Origin: Paludibacteraceae bacterium
GTDB lineage: Bacteria; Bacteroidota; Bacteroidia; Bacteroidales; Paludibacteraceae
Length of the DNA stretch: 32,137 bases
Assembly (NCBI GenBank): GCA_017461505.1
Contig: JAFTXV010000002.1
Coordinates: forward strand, 1-32,137
Reading direction: 5' to 3'
The notes beneath the pieces were generated by a model, which was not told the DNA's origin, did no database searches, and was given only the letters and a program-made list of their open reading frames with translations. This document shows, one piece after another, positions 1 to 8,849 of this stretch. Position 1 is the stretch's first letter, and each line of letters opens with the position of its first letter. Made by a program: the position numbers and the translations under genes.

Positions 1-120
1 GCTTTTTTTGAAGCAGGTGACATTTTGGATACAAATGGATATGAAGCCAAAGGCTTGAACAATGCCAACCATAGTTTAAACAAACTTTATATTGCTTTAG
101 AAACGGCAACCTACATCTGA
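1..120 (+). CDS. C-terminal fragment of an unidentified protein
   Basis: An open frame enters from the left edge and ends at TGA 118-120, giving 39 residues that finish ...LYIALETATYI. The fragment has no diagnostic motif and I do not recognise the family. It is on the same strand as lon, but the 125-nt gap before lon, with no clear terminator hairpin, leaves open whether they are cotranscribed. Composition is normal for coding sequence (NHSLNKLYIALETA could be an amphipathic C-terminal helix). It could also be a chance frame. Confidence 0.5.
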   Translation, partial: AFFEAGDILDTNGYEAKGLNNANHSLNKLYIALETATYI

Positions 121-245
121 AGTATATCAGAATTGTGAATTATTATGTAAAATATCGCAATACAGATATACCCTATATTTAAATTGAAAAGAATTAGCTA
201 TTGAACTTTTAGAACTTTGAAACTTTTAAAACTCACGTAGTGAAT
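121..245. other. Intergenic leader upstream of lon, with 9-bp direct repeats
   Basis: This is an AT-rich spacer. Near the lon start, at about 204-232, there is a degenerate 9-bp repeat (GAACTTTTA, GAACTTTGA, AACTTTTAA). A 15-mer at 130-144 (GAATTGTGAATTATT) recurs at 15873-15887. I see no convincing TAnnTTTG promoter box. Confidence 0.4.
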
Positions 246-2672
246 ATGACCTACTTTGATGATTTATTAGAAACGCAAAACCAACCAGATGTGGAATACA
301 TTCCTCTGGTGGATGAAACCGATGACGCAATCGAACCTAAACTGAAAGATGGCGACATTCTGGGCGTACTGCCGCTCCGCAATATGGTGCTGTTCCCTGG
401 CGTATTATTGCCAGTGACTGTAGGAAGACCAAAATCTAAGAAACTTGTAGCTACTGCCTTCAAGAATGACCAACTATTGGCTGTATGCTGCCAAAAGGCA
501 CAAGACGTGCAAGAACCTTCCGAAGAAGATATCTTCCCTGTCGGCACAGCTGGACGTGTGATGCGTACCTTAGACATGCCAGATGGCAATCTGATGGTGA
601 TTCTAGAAGGTGTGGAACGTATTCATATTCAGGAGATTGTGGGAGTTCGCCCTTATATGAAAGCCCGTGTACAGATCCTTACCGAACTTTTCCCAAAGCG
701 CAATGATAAGGAGTTTGTGGCACTCGTCAGCAGTCTCAAGAACGTAGCCGAGAAAATTATCAAGAGCATGGAGAATTTGCCCGCAGAAGCAGGTATGACC
801 CTTCGTAGCATTGATAATCCCCCTACTCTGGTCAACTATATCTGCGGTAACTTTGGCGTACGTATAGCAGAGAAACAGCAACTTCTAGAGATTGACTCCA
901 TCAAAGACCGTGCACTATCTCTGCTCGAAATCCTCAACAACGAGGTGAAGATGCTGGAGATGCGCAAGGATATTCAGAACAAAACCAAGGAGGATTTGGA
1001 TCGTGAACAGCGCGAATACCTGTTGCACCGTCAGATGGAGACTATTCAGAAGGAATTGGGGGACTCCGACGAGCAACAAGTCAACGCCATGCTCGAGCAA
1101 TCGAAGCAAAAGAACTGGGGCGAGAAGATGCAAGCTACCTTTGAGAAAGAACTCAAGAAGTTGCGCCGCATGAACTCCCATTCGCCTGAGTATGCTACCC
1201 AACAAAACTACCTTGATACCCTGCTCGATTTACCTTGGAACGAATACTCTGAGGACAACTACGATATTCGCCATGCACAAGAAATTTTGGATAAAGACCA
1301 CTATGGCATGGAGAAAATCAAAGAACGTATCATTGAGTACCTCAGTGTGCTGAAAATCAAATCATTGAGCGACAATCCAGACAAGATGAAAGCCCCTATC
1401 CTGTGCCTCTATGGCCCTCCGGGTGTGGGTAAAACAAGTCTTGGTCGCTCGATTGCTGAGGCACTAGGTCGTAAATATGCACGTATCAGTTTGGGTGGTT
1501 TGCATGATGAGTCTGAGATTCGTGGTCACCGCCGTACTTATATCGGTGCAATGCCTGGCCGAATCATTGAGAACATCCGCAAAGCAAAAACTTGCAACCC
1601 CGTGTTTGTACTCGATGAAATTGATAAGATAGGTGCTGATTACAAGGGTGACCCTACCAGCGCACTATTAGAAGTACTTGATCCTGAGCAAAATAGCACC
1701 TTCCACGATAACTATCTCGACGTAGATTACGACCTGAGTAAAGTGCTGTTTATTGCTACCGCAAACACCCTTGATACCATACCTCGCCCACTCCTTGATC
1801 GTATGGAACTTATCGAAATGACGGGCTATCTGCAAGAGGAGAAAGAGGAGATTGCTAAACGTCATCTTTTGCCAAAGGAGTTGGATAACCACGGCTTGAA
1901 AGCATCGCAATTGAAGCTTAAGAAGAGCATTATTGCCTCTATCATTGACGGCTATACCCGTGAGTCGGGTGTGCGTGGATTGGAACGTAAGATTGCTGCT
2001 ATTTGCCGCAAAGTGGTGACAAAGATAGCGTTGGAAGAGCCTTATAATGTAACGGTTACAGAGGAAGACATCATAGAGTACCTCGGCAAGAAACGCTATT
2101 CGCGCGATGAATGGGAGACAAATAAATATATCGGTGTAGTCACTGGCTTAGCATGGACATCCGTCGGCGGCGAGATTCTCTTTATCGAGACATCCCTCTC
2201 CCCTGCTAAAGCCCCTACCCTTACCCTCACGGGTAACTTGGGCGATGTGATGAAAGAATCTGCTACTATCGCACTGGGCTATATCAAAGCGCATGCTGAG
2301 CAATTTGGTATCGCACGCAAGAAACTCGACACCACATCTGTACATATCCACGTGCCAGAAGGCGCGATTCCAAAAGATGGCCCAAGTGCGGGTATCACCA
2401 TGACTACTGCCCTCGTGAGTGCGTTCACAGGCAAGAAAGTGCGTCCTCGCATTGCGATGACGGGCGAGATGACATTACGTGGCAAAGTACTGCCAATCGG
2501 TGGTGTAAAAGAAAAATTGCTAGCGGCTAAACGTGCAGGTATCACAGATATCGTACTCTGCGAGAAAAACCGCAAAGATGTGGATGAGATTCCAGAGAAA
2601 TACCTCAAAGGATTGAAATTCCACTATGTGCAAGATATTCAAGAAGTTATTGACTTTGCGTTGGTGAAGTAA
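246..2672 (+). CDS. lon: Lon ATP-dependent protease
   Basis: Lon is a cytosolic AAA+ serine protease that degrades misfolded and regulatory proteins. Numbering from ATG 246 (808 aa): an N-terminal LON substrate-binding domain at about residues 38-240 (starting near LPLRNMVLFPG), a coiled-coil linker, then the AAA+ module with Walker A GPPGVGKT at 390-397 and Walker B VFVLDEID with D457/E458. The C-terminal protease domain has the catalytic serine in DGPSAG (S714) and the catalytic lysine in GGVKEK (K757). Length and domain order match bacterial LonA. An in-frame GTG lies six bases upstream (240); I prefer ATG 246, though neither has a clear Shine-Dalgarno. mfd follows after 18 nt on the same strand, so the two are probably cotranscribed. 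Confidence 0.97.
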   Translation: MTYFDDLLETQNQPDVEYIPLVDETDDAIEPKLKDGDILGVLPLRNMVLFPGVLLPVTVGRPKSKKLVATAFKNDQLLAVCCQKAQDVQEPSEEDIFPVGTAGRVMRTLDMPDGNLMVILEGVERIHIQEIVGVRPYMKARVQILTELFPKRNDKEFVALVSSLKNVAEKIIKSMENLPAEAGMTLRSIDNPPTLVNYICGNFGVRIAEKQQLLEIDSIKDRALSLLEILNNEVKMLEMRKDIQNKTKEDLDREQREYLLHRQMETIQKELGDSDEQQVNAMLEQSKQKNWGEKMQATFEKELKKLRRMNSHSPEYATQQNYLDTLLDLPWNEYSEDNYDIRHAQEILDKDHYGMEKIKERIIEYLSVLKIKSLSDNPDKMKAPILCLYGPPGVGKTSLGRSIAEALGRKYARISLGGLHDESEIRGHRRTYIGAMPGRIIENIRKAKTCNPVFVLDEIDKIGADYKGDPTSALLEVLDPEQNSTFHDNYLDVDYDLSKVLFIATANTLDTIPRPLLDRMELIEMTGYLQEEKEEIAKRHLLPKELDNHGLKASQLKLKKSIIASIIDGYTRESGVRGLERKIAAICRKVVTKIALEEPYNVTVTEEDIIEYLGKKRYSRDEWETNKYIGVVTGLAWTSVGGEILFIETSLSPAKAPTLTLTGNLGDVMKESATIALGYIKAHAEQFGIARKKLDTTSVHIHVPEGAIPKDGPSAGITMTTALVSAFTGKKVRPRIAMTGEMTLRGKVLPIGGVKEKLLAAKRAGITDIVLCEKNRKDVDEIPEKYLKGLKFHYVQDIQEVIDFALVK

Positions 2673-2690
2673 AGTCAATAACACTACAAT

Positions 2691-5600
2691 ATGCAAATTG
2701 CTGATTTAGAACATCTGATGGAGCAACATCCCGAAGTGGATGTATTAGCACAACAACTGAGCAAGAAAGGTAACAGCCATTTCTTGCTCTCTGGTTTGTA
2801 TGCCTCTGCCCGCGGGATGATTCTAGCAGCGTTGCATTCGCGCCTCAAGCAAAAAGGAAGTGCGCCCACGATGCTCATCGTGATGGATAATGCCGACGAT
2901 GCGCAGTATATGTACGCCGACATTAAGACCTTGCTGCAGACACAAGATATATATTACTTCCCCAATAGCCATCGTCGCCGTCAGGGCAAAGATGAGGCCA
3001 TGGCTGTGCAGCGCACGGAGGTGATGAGCGCATTGCTGAATGCAATGCACAGTTTAGAGGACGCTTCGCTACAGGACGGCAGCAAAACTGCCTACAGTTT
3101 AAAGGCGAGACCAATCATCGTAACTTACCCTGAGGCATTGGCGGAAAGTGTGCCTCAACCACAGTCGTTGCAAGGCAAGACCATCACCCTATCGGTGGGA
3201 GAGGAAATAGCCATCTCGCAGCTCATAGAAATGCTTTTAGAGTTGGATTTTAAGCGGGTGGATTTTGTGTATGAGCCCGGACAATTTGCTGTACGTGGAG
3301 GAATAGTGGATGTATATAGTTATGCATGCGATATTCCTGTGCGAATAGATTTCTTCGGTGATGAGATAGATAGTATTCGTGAGTTTGAGTTAGAAACACA
3401 ACTATCTCAAAATAAGGTAGATACGATAAGCATTGTAGCGTCGAGTGCAGATGAACAAGCTATGACCGACATAACGGCGTATTTGCCCCAGAAAACGCTA
3501 TGGATAAGCAATGATTTTGGGCTAGCAAGCTACAAAATCAAGAGTGCTATCACCGAATTGGATGCTAGCATTTTGACTCAGGCGATGGAAGAGGCAACCA
3601 CCATAGAGTTGAACCAAAAATCTACCTATCCAAGTCACAATCTGGTGGTATTTGATACCCTTCCCCAACCTACCTTCAATAAAAATTTCGACCTGTTGAT
3701 AGACGACCTGCAGCAACGCACCAAGGACGGTTATCGCGTCTATATATTGGCAGATCAGGTGAAACAAACCGACCGACTGAAAGCCATCTTTGATGACAAA
3801 GAGTCGGGGATAGAGTTTGTGGCGGTAAATCATGCTTTGCACGAGGGATTCATCGACCATGGGGCGAAGATATGTTGCTATACCGACCATCAGATATTCG
3901 AGCGTTACCACCGCGTGACACTCCGTTCGGAGAATGCGCGTCGTGGCAAAGCTATCATCACCCTGAAGGAGATCAACCAGTTGCAGGTGGGCGATTATGT
4001 GGTGCATGTGGATCATGGTATTGGTCAGTTTGCGGGATTGGTGACGACGAACTTCAACGGCCGTCCACAGGAGACTATCAAACTGACATACAAAGGTGGG
4101 GATACGCTATTTGTGAGTATCCACAATCTGCATCGCATATCCAAATATAAAGGTCGCGAAGGTAGCGAACCTACCATATCTCGCTTAGGGTCAGGCGCTT
4201 GGGAACGCATGAAGGAGCGTACGAAAGATAAAGTCAAGGATATTGCGCGCGACTTGATTCAACTCTATGCTACTCGCAAACAGCAGAAGGGCTTTGCCTA
4301 TACGCCAGATGGCTATATGCAGCATGAGCTGGAGGCATCGTTCCTCTACGAAGATACGCCCGATCAGGCGAAAGCGACATTGGACATCAAGCACGACATG
4401 GAAAGTGCCATGCCGATGGACAGATTAGTATGCGGCGATGTGGGCTTTGGTAAGACCGAAGTGGCCATGCGTGCCGCTTTCAAAGCTGCAACAGACGGCA
4501 AGCAAGTGGCTGTATTGGTGCCCACGACCGTATTGGCATTGCAACACTACAATACCTTCAAGGAGCGTTTCCGCGATTTCCCTGTACGCGTGGAGTACGT
4601 TAGCCGTGCAAAAACAGGAAAACAGCTAAAAGAACTATTAGAGGATCTCAAGGCAGGCAAGATAGATATACTGATTGGTACACACAAACTGGTTGGTAAA
4701 CAAGTAGTTTGGAAAGATTTGGGTTTGCTCATCATAGACGAGGAGCAGAAGTTTGGTGTAGCCGTGAAAGAGAAACTCAAAGCCCTGCGCACCAATGTGG
4801 ATGTGCTGACACTGACCGCTACCCCTATCCCACGTACCTTGCAGTTCTCGCTACTAGGAGCACGCGACTTGAGCGTGATCAATACGCCTCCACCTAATCG
4901 CTATCCTGTTCAGACAGAGATGATTACACTGGATGACGAGGATATCATGAAGGAGGCAATCCAACTGGAGATGCAGCGCAACGGACAGATATACGTGGTG
5001 TGCAACCGCATTGAGATGTTGCCACGTATTGAGAGTCGTATCCGTCGTTTGGTACCCGAAGCACGCTGTATTATTGCTCATGGTCAGATGCCACCTGGCG
5101 AGATGGAAGAGGCACTGGAGGCATTTATCAACTATGATTATGATATCCTTATCTCAACGACTATCATCGAGTCGGGCGTGGATATTAGTAATGTGAATAC
5201 CATCATCATTCATGCGGCGCAGAACTATGGTTTATCAGATTTGCACCAATTGCGTGGTCGCGTAGGACGATCAAATCGCAAGGCGTATTGCTATTTGGTG
5301 ACACCCGACAGAGAGTTGCTGACGAGCGATGCACGCCGCAGATTGGATGCGCTGACTACCTTTGCTGAATTGGGTGCAGGTTTTCAATTGGCGATGCAAG
5401 ATTTGGATATTCGTGGTGCGGGCAATATGTTGGGCTCAGAACAAAGTGGTTTTATTGCCGACTTGGGCTACGACACCTATCAACGCATATTGGCAGAAGC
5501 CGTAGAAGAAATTCGAGAGGAGCTATCCCTAGCCTCATCGCCTGATAGCCTCTTTGCCTCATCGCCTAATAGAAATAAATACTGGTGCTCCGACTGCCAA

Positions 5601-6065
5601 TTAGAGAGCGACCTATCACTCGGATTTCCAAGTACTTACATCGAAAATATAGCAGAACGAATCAGTTTGTACCGCGAATTAGACTCTTTGAGCGATGAAG
5701 ATGCACTTCTCGCATATCAAAAGCGATTGATTGACCGATTTGGCAAATTACCCGAAGAGGCTGAACAGTTGTTGAATGTAGTACGTTTGCGTTGGCTATG
5801 CTGCAAATTGGGCATAGAGAAAGTAATACTCAAGCAAGAGCGCCTAAGTTTGTATTTTACCACAAAGAACAATAAATACTGGCAGTCAGAGACGTTTAGC
5901 AAAGTAGTGGAATTTGTTATGACCCGTCCACAACGCTGTCGCCTGGTAGAAGACAAAGACCGTCAAGGCAAACCAACAGGTCGTCGCTATGCTACTATTC
6001 AGCAGGTGAAGACCATCTCTGGTGCACTGACCATGCTCAATAAAATCTGGATGGGAGAAAAATAA
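2691..6065 (+). CDS. mfd: Transcription-repair coupling factor Mfd
   Basis: Mfd removes RNA polymerase stalled at DNA lesions and recruits UvrA. The 1124-aa product has the family layout: UvrB-homology region (1 to about 350), RNA-polymerase-interacting domain (VGDYVVHVDHGIGQF at about 435-450), two RecA-like translocase lobes with Walker A GDVGFGKT at 582-589 and the DEEQ box at 683-686, the SGVDISN and QLRGRVGRS motifs, and a C-terminal TRCF domain. Oddity: the linker before the C-terminal domain holds a tandem 8-residue repeat (ASSPDSLF/ASSPNRNK, residues 948-963) encoded by a 24-bp duplication that shares a 12-mer with purD (see findings). It starts 18 nt after lon. The stop is only five bases from the convergent HAD gene, leaving no room for a separate terminator. 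Confidence 0.97.
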   Translation: MQIADLEHLMEQHPEVDVLAQQLSKKGNSHFLLSGLYASARGMILAALHSRLKQKGSAPTMLIVMDNADDAQYMYADIKTLLQTQDIYYFPNSHRRRQGKDEAMAVQRTEVMSALLNAMHSLEDASLQDGSKTAYSLKARPIIVTYPEALAESVPQPQSLQGKTITLSVGEEIAISQLIEMLLELDFKRVDFVYEPGQFAVRGGIVDVYSYACDIPVRIDFFGDEIDSIREFELETQLSQNKVDTISIVASSADEQAMTDITAYLPQKTLWISNDFGLASYKIKSAITELDASILTQAMEEATTIELNQKSTYPSHNLVVFDTLPQPTFNKNFDLLIDDLQQRTKDGYRVYILADQVKQTDRLKAIFDDKESGIEFVAVNHALHEGFIDHGAKICCYTDHQIFERYHRVTLRSENARRGKAIITLKEINQLQVGDYVVHVDHGIGQFAGLVTTNFNGRPQETIKLTYKGGDTLFVSIHNLHRISKYKGREGSEPTISRLGSGAWERMKERTKDKVKDIARDLIQLYATRKQQKGFAYTPDGYMQHELEASFLYEDTPDQAKATLDIKHDMESAMPMDRLVCGDVGFGKTEVAMRAAFKAATDGKQVAVLVPTTVLALQHYNTFKERFRDFPVRVEYVSRAKTGKQLKELLEDLKAGKIDILIGTHKLVGKQVVWKDLGLLIIDEEQKFGVAVKEKLKALRTNVDVLTLTATPIPRTLQFSLLGARDLSVINTPPPNRYPVQTEMITLDDEDIMKEAIQLEMQRNGQIYVVCNRIEMLPRIESRIRRLVPEARCIIAHGQMPPGEMEEALEAFINYDYDILISTTIIESGVDISNVNTIIIHAAQNYGLSDLHQLRGRVGRSNRKAYCYLVTPDRELLTSDARRRLDALTTFAELGAGFQLAMQDLDIRGAGNMLGSEQSGFIADLGYDTYQRILAEAVEEIREELSLASSPDSLFASSPNRNKYWCSDCQLESDLSLGFPSTYIENIAERISLYRELDSLSDEDALLAYQKRLIDRFGKLPEEAEQLLNVVRLRWLCCKLGIEKVILKQERLSLYFTTKNNKYWQSETFSKVVEFVMTRPQRCRLVEDKDRQGKPTGRRYATIQQVKTISGALTMLNKIWMGEK
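5532..5572 (+). repeat. 24-bp in-frame duplication inside mfd
   Basis: Two 17-bp copies starting GCCTCATCGCCT (5532-5548 and 5556-5572) differ at one base and are offset by 24 bp. They encode Ala-Ser-Ser-Pro repeats in the variable linker before the TRCF domain. The 12-mer GCCTCATCGCCT also occurs at 25522-25533 inside purD, where the opposite strand is coding. Confidence 0.85.
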
Positions 6066-6070
6066 TATGC

Positions 6071-6955
6071 TTATCCCACCGTATCTCCCAATGCGGAGAA
6101 CATGTTTAGGGTGTCACGATTGACGGATTGGTGCTGGCTGAGGGTATAGTCGGCTTTGATTTTATCTAAAATTCGTTTGACAATCTCCATCATCTGACCA
6201 TCTTCCGTATAATCAGCAGGACAAGCGAAGTTTACACGACCTTCTGAGAGTAATTGTTGTGCGAGCATGCGCTTTTTATCGTTACCATACACTGCAAAAC
6301 TATGTCCGCCATTGGCTTTGATAGTACGCATACATGGCACATCGGTCTCACCATCTCCGAAATAAATCATTCGCTCGAATGGCACAGGGCGCTGGTCAGA
6401 AGGCACAAACTCGTTGATACGCACGCGATCACTCACTTCGCGGATACCTTTGTTAATCTTAAAGAGGAACTGCGTTTTCTTGGTATAGTCCACCACAACT
6501 GACGGCCAGCAAGCATCGCCATTGCTATCATAGAGGTAGGTGCAAGCATAGATTTGCTCAAACTGATGCGCAATGGCACATCCCTCGATCATCTCCTTGA
6601 TACCCGAACTATTGATATAATGCTTGACCTGAACACCAATTTGCGCAGCATATTGGTTGATATGATCAAACCATTCCACTACTCCCGCAAAGAATTGCAC
6701 TGTCTTACCAAACTCGCGTAACATATCTCGGGTACAACGAATGCCTGCACGCTGCGCTTCTGCTTGAATAGCATACATCACCACGGCTATGCCACCCGCA
6801 TCGTTGGTCTTAGCAATGCGGTCACAGAGATCCCAAAAATCATTTGGATTAGGATAACCAATAGCCTGCAAGAGTCCGAACTCTTGCATATTGCCTGGCG
6901 CTAATGTACCGTCAAAGTCGTAGATAAGTGCTACGGAAGGGAGCGAAGTTGTCAT
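6071..6955 (-). CDS. HAD-superfamily phosphatase
   Basis: This is a 294-aa cytosolic phosphohydrolase. Motif I is DFDGTLAP near residues 15-22 (the two nucleophile/acid Asp residues), a Ser sits in HYINSSG (motif II-like), and GDGETDVPCM is the metal-binding motif IV. The pattern resembles the phosphoserine-phosphatase-like branch of the HAD family, but the substrate is not readable. The frame stays open to 7159, but that extension overlaps the divergent RNase gene and contains this gene's own promoter, so ATG 6955 is the start. Five bases separate its stop from that of mfd (convergent). Confidence 0.85.
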   Translation of the reverse strand: MTTSLPSVALIYDFDGTLAPGNMQEFGLLQAIGYPNPNDFWDLCDRIAKTNDAGGIAVVMYAIQAEAQRAGIRCTRDMLREFGKTVQFFAGVVEWFDHINQYAAQIGVQVKHYINSSGIKEMIEGCAIAHQFEQIYACTYLYDSNGDACWPSVVVDYTKKTQFLFKINKGIREVSDRVRINEFVPSDQRPVPFERMIYFGDGETDVPCMRTIKANGGHSFAVYGNDKKRMLAQQLLSEGRVNFACPADYTEDGQMMEIVKRILDKIKADYTLSQHQSVNRDTLNMFSALGDTVG

Positions 6956-6978
6956 GTGGTATAGTTTTTGTTTGGGCG

Positions 6979-7010
6979 CAAAGGTACAACTTTTTATTGA
7001 ATAGAGCAAG
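6979..7010 (-). promoter_or_regulatory. Bacteroidota promoter for the HAD gene
   Basis: On the minus strand a TTGC at 7006-7009 is followed by 19 nt and TACCTTTG (plus-strand 6979-6986), 24 nt upstream of ATG 6955. It matches the -33/-7 pattern of the Bacteroidota primary sigma factor. Confidence 0.7.
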
Positions 7011-7025
7011 AAAATCATCAAAAAC

Positions 7026-7056
7026 TTTGATATTTGAATTTTTCTTTGTATCTTTG
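7026..7056 (+). promoter_or_regulatory. Bacteroidota promoter for the MBL RNase gene
   Basis: TTTG 7026-7029, a 19-nt spacer, then TATCTTTG 7049-7056, 23 nt before ATG 7080. It lies back to back with the HAD promoter in the divergent region. Confidence 0.75.
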
Positions 7057-7079
7057 CAAACGATTTAAAACCCAATACC

Positions 7080-8486
7080 ATGAAAATACAATTCTTAGGC
7101 GCTGCACGCGAGGTGACAGGTAGCAAACATCTGATCACAACAGAATCCGGAAAAACCATCTTGTTGGACTGCGGTATGTATCAAGGTAAAGGCATGGAAA
7201 CCGATGAAGCCAACCGTGAACTAGGCTTCGATCCAAAGGATATACACTATCTGCTGCTTTCGCATGCACATATTGACCATTCAGGTCTTATACCTTATAT
7301 ATATACTCTTGGATTTCGCGGGAAGATCTATTGTACAGCCGCTACGCGCGACTTGTGCCAATTGATGCTACAAGATACTGCCTTTATCCAAGAGCAGGAT
7401 GTACGGTGGTACAACAAGAAGATGGATCGCTTGCACAAGCCCAAGATCAAACCGCTGTTTGATATGAATCATGCACAACAGGTGATGAAATTGTTCCGCA
7501 CCGTGGAATACGACAAGCCCTATCGCATTGACGAAGAGATAGAAGTACAGTTTACAAACTCTGGTCACATGCTTGGATCAGCGATTATCAGTTTGAATAT
7601 CACAGAAAACGGTGAAGTGAAACGCATTGCATACACAGGCGATGTAGGACGTTTGCATAGCCATATACTGAGTACACCTCAAGCTTTCCCACAATGCGAT
7701 TATTTGATTTGCGAGTCCACATATGGCGATCGGTTGCACGATGATGCATTGGTGTCGGAAGAGCAACTGCTGGGCGTGGTGCAAGAGACATGTATGTACA
7801 AGAAAGGCAAGCTGCTAATTCCGTCGTTTTCGGTGGGTAGGACACAAGAGATTGTGTATGTGCTGAATGAATTATACAATGATGGACGACTAGAACGTGT
7901 GCCAGTATATGTAGATTCGCCATTGTCGGCTAATGCAACGGAGATATTCCGCAGATATGCCGATACGCTGAACGAGCAAGTGCGCGACACAATGCGCTTT
8001 GATTCCGATCCGTTCGGTTTTAATACACTAAGGTATATCACCGACCTAAAAGACTCAAAAGCACTCAATAGAAGTCAGGAGCCATGTATTGTGATTTCAG
8101 CATCGGGCATGCTAGAGGCAGGGCGTATCAAGCACCATGTATCGAATCATATTGATGACCCAAGCACAACGATATTGATTGTGGGCTATTGTACGCCAAC
8201 CTCGTTGGGTGCACGCATACAAAATCCTGACTTGCGCTACGTGAGTATATTTGGCTATGACCACAGAATCCGTGCTCAAGTGACCAAGATAGAGGGCTTT
8301 TCTGGACATGGAGATTACCAGGAGATGATACAGTACTTTACAGGTTGTCAGGATGTTAAACAAGTACGAAAGGTGTTTGTTGTTCATGGCGAGAGTCAAT
8401 CGCAAGAAGCAATGAAAGATCACCTTTATGAAGCTGGCTTCAGGGGGATTATGATTCCTGCAAAAGGAGAAGAATTCGAGATATAA
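7080..8486 (+). CDS. MBL-fold / beta-CASP RNA-processing nuclease
   Basis: The 468-aa product has the metallo-beta-lactamase zinc motif HAHIDH at residues 62-67, a second histidine motif SGHMLGSA, YTGDVG, a beta-CASP region (STYGDR, PSFSVGRTQE, SASGMLEAGR) and a C-terminal Zn-dependent RNA-metabolism region with GFSGHGD and VFVVHGE. This is the arrangement of the CPSF73-like/YsH1-type bacterial exo/endonuclease family rather than of RNase J, which is longer. It is predicted to cleave RNA; the substrate is unknown. It has its own promoter and is monocistronic: no gene follows before the tRNA. Confidence 0.92.
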   Translation: MKIQFLGAAREVTGSKHLITTESGKTILLDCGMYQGKGMETDEANRELGFDPKDIHYLLLSHAHIDHSGLIPYIYTLGFRGKIYCTAATRDLCQLMLQDTAFIQEQDVRWYNKKMDRLHKPKIKPLFDMNHAQQVMKLFRTVEYDKPYRIDEEIEVQFTNSGHMLGSAIISLNITENGEVKRIAYTGDVGRLHSHILSTPQAFPQCDYLICESTYGDRLHDDALVSEEQLLGVVQETCMYKKGKLLIPSFSVGRTQEIVYVLNELYNDGRLERVPVYVDSPLSANATEIFRRYADTLNEQVRDTMRFDSDPFGFNTLRYITDLKDSKALNRSQEPCIVISASGMLEAGRIKHHVSNHIDDPSTTILIVGYCTPTSLGARIQNPDLRYVSIFGYDHRIRAQVTKIEGFSGHGDYQEMIQYFTGCQDVKQVRKVFVVHGESQSQEAMKDHLYEAGFRGIMIPAKGEEFEI

Positions 8487-8574
8487 TACTGGACCGCGTA
8501 CTGTTAGAACACTCACTTTCGCTCGTTGTTAGATGATAGATTTAGGAATAATTTCAAAAAATAATAGGTAACAA

Positions 8575-8606
8575 TTTGCGTATATGAGAAAAAAGCTGTA
8601 CCTTTG
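8575..8606 (+). promoter_or_regulatory. Promoter of tRNA-Ser
   Basis: TTTG 8575-8578, a 20-nt spacer, then TACCTTTG 8599-8606; the mature tRNA begins 15 nt downstream. Confidence 0.75.
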
Positions 8607-8620
8607 CAGGCGAATTAAGA

Positions 8621-8707
8621 GGAAAGTTGTCTGAGTGGTCGAAAGAGCCGCACTCGAAATGCGGTATACGCGTAAGCGTATCGAGGGTTCGAATCCCCCA
8701 CTTTCCG
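8621..8707 (+). tRNA. tRNA-Ser (anticodon CGA)
   Basis: This is an 87-nt class II tRNA. The acceptor stem GGAAAGT pairs with ACTTTCC (8700-8706) and G8707 is the discriminator base. The anticodon stem CCGCA/TGCGG encloses the loop CTCGAAA, giving anticodon CGA, which reads UCG. The long variable arm (TACGCG TAA GCGTA type hairpin) is typical of tRNA-Ser, and the T arm is GGGTTCGAATCCC. CCA is not encoded. Confidence 0.96.
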
Positions 8708-8714
8708 CAAAAAG

Positions 8715-8764
8715 AAATAAAACTGTCTGTCCAAGTTTACTTGAGCAAGCAGTTTTATTTTTAT
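8715..8764 (+). terminator. Intrinsic terminator after tRNA-Ser, possibly bidirectional
   Basis: An 11-bp stem AAATAAAACTG (8715-8725) / CAGTTTTATTT (8750-8760) is followed by TTATTTT. Read on the minus strand the same hairpin is followed by CTTTTT, so it could also stop transcripts arriving from the GDPD gene. Confidence 0.7.
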
Positions 8765-8770
8765 TTTGCA

Positions 8771-8840
8771 AGGATGCCGTCGGCAGACTTAAGGGATTAC
8801 GCAGAAATCCCTCACTTTTAGGATGCCGTCGGCAGACTTA
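8771..8840. repeat. 21-bp direct repeat flanking a hairpin
   Basis: Two identical 21-bp copies (8771-8791 and 8820-8840) contain the palindrome GCCGTCGGC. Between them lies the inverted repeat AGGGATT (8792-8798) / AATCCCT (8806-8812). The element occupies the spacer between the tRNA terminator and the end of the GDPD gene. Its build (short palindromic words joined by a linker containing CACTTTT) recalls the arrays in the purine cluster. Confidence 0.8.
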
Positions 8841-8849
8841 TCCCAATTC

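Noticed and set aside
6956-7159. N-terminal extension of the HAD protein
   Set aside because: It would overlap the divergent RNase start and run through both promoters; the HAD domain starts just after the Met at 6955.
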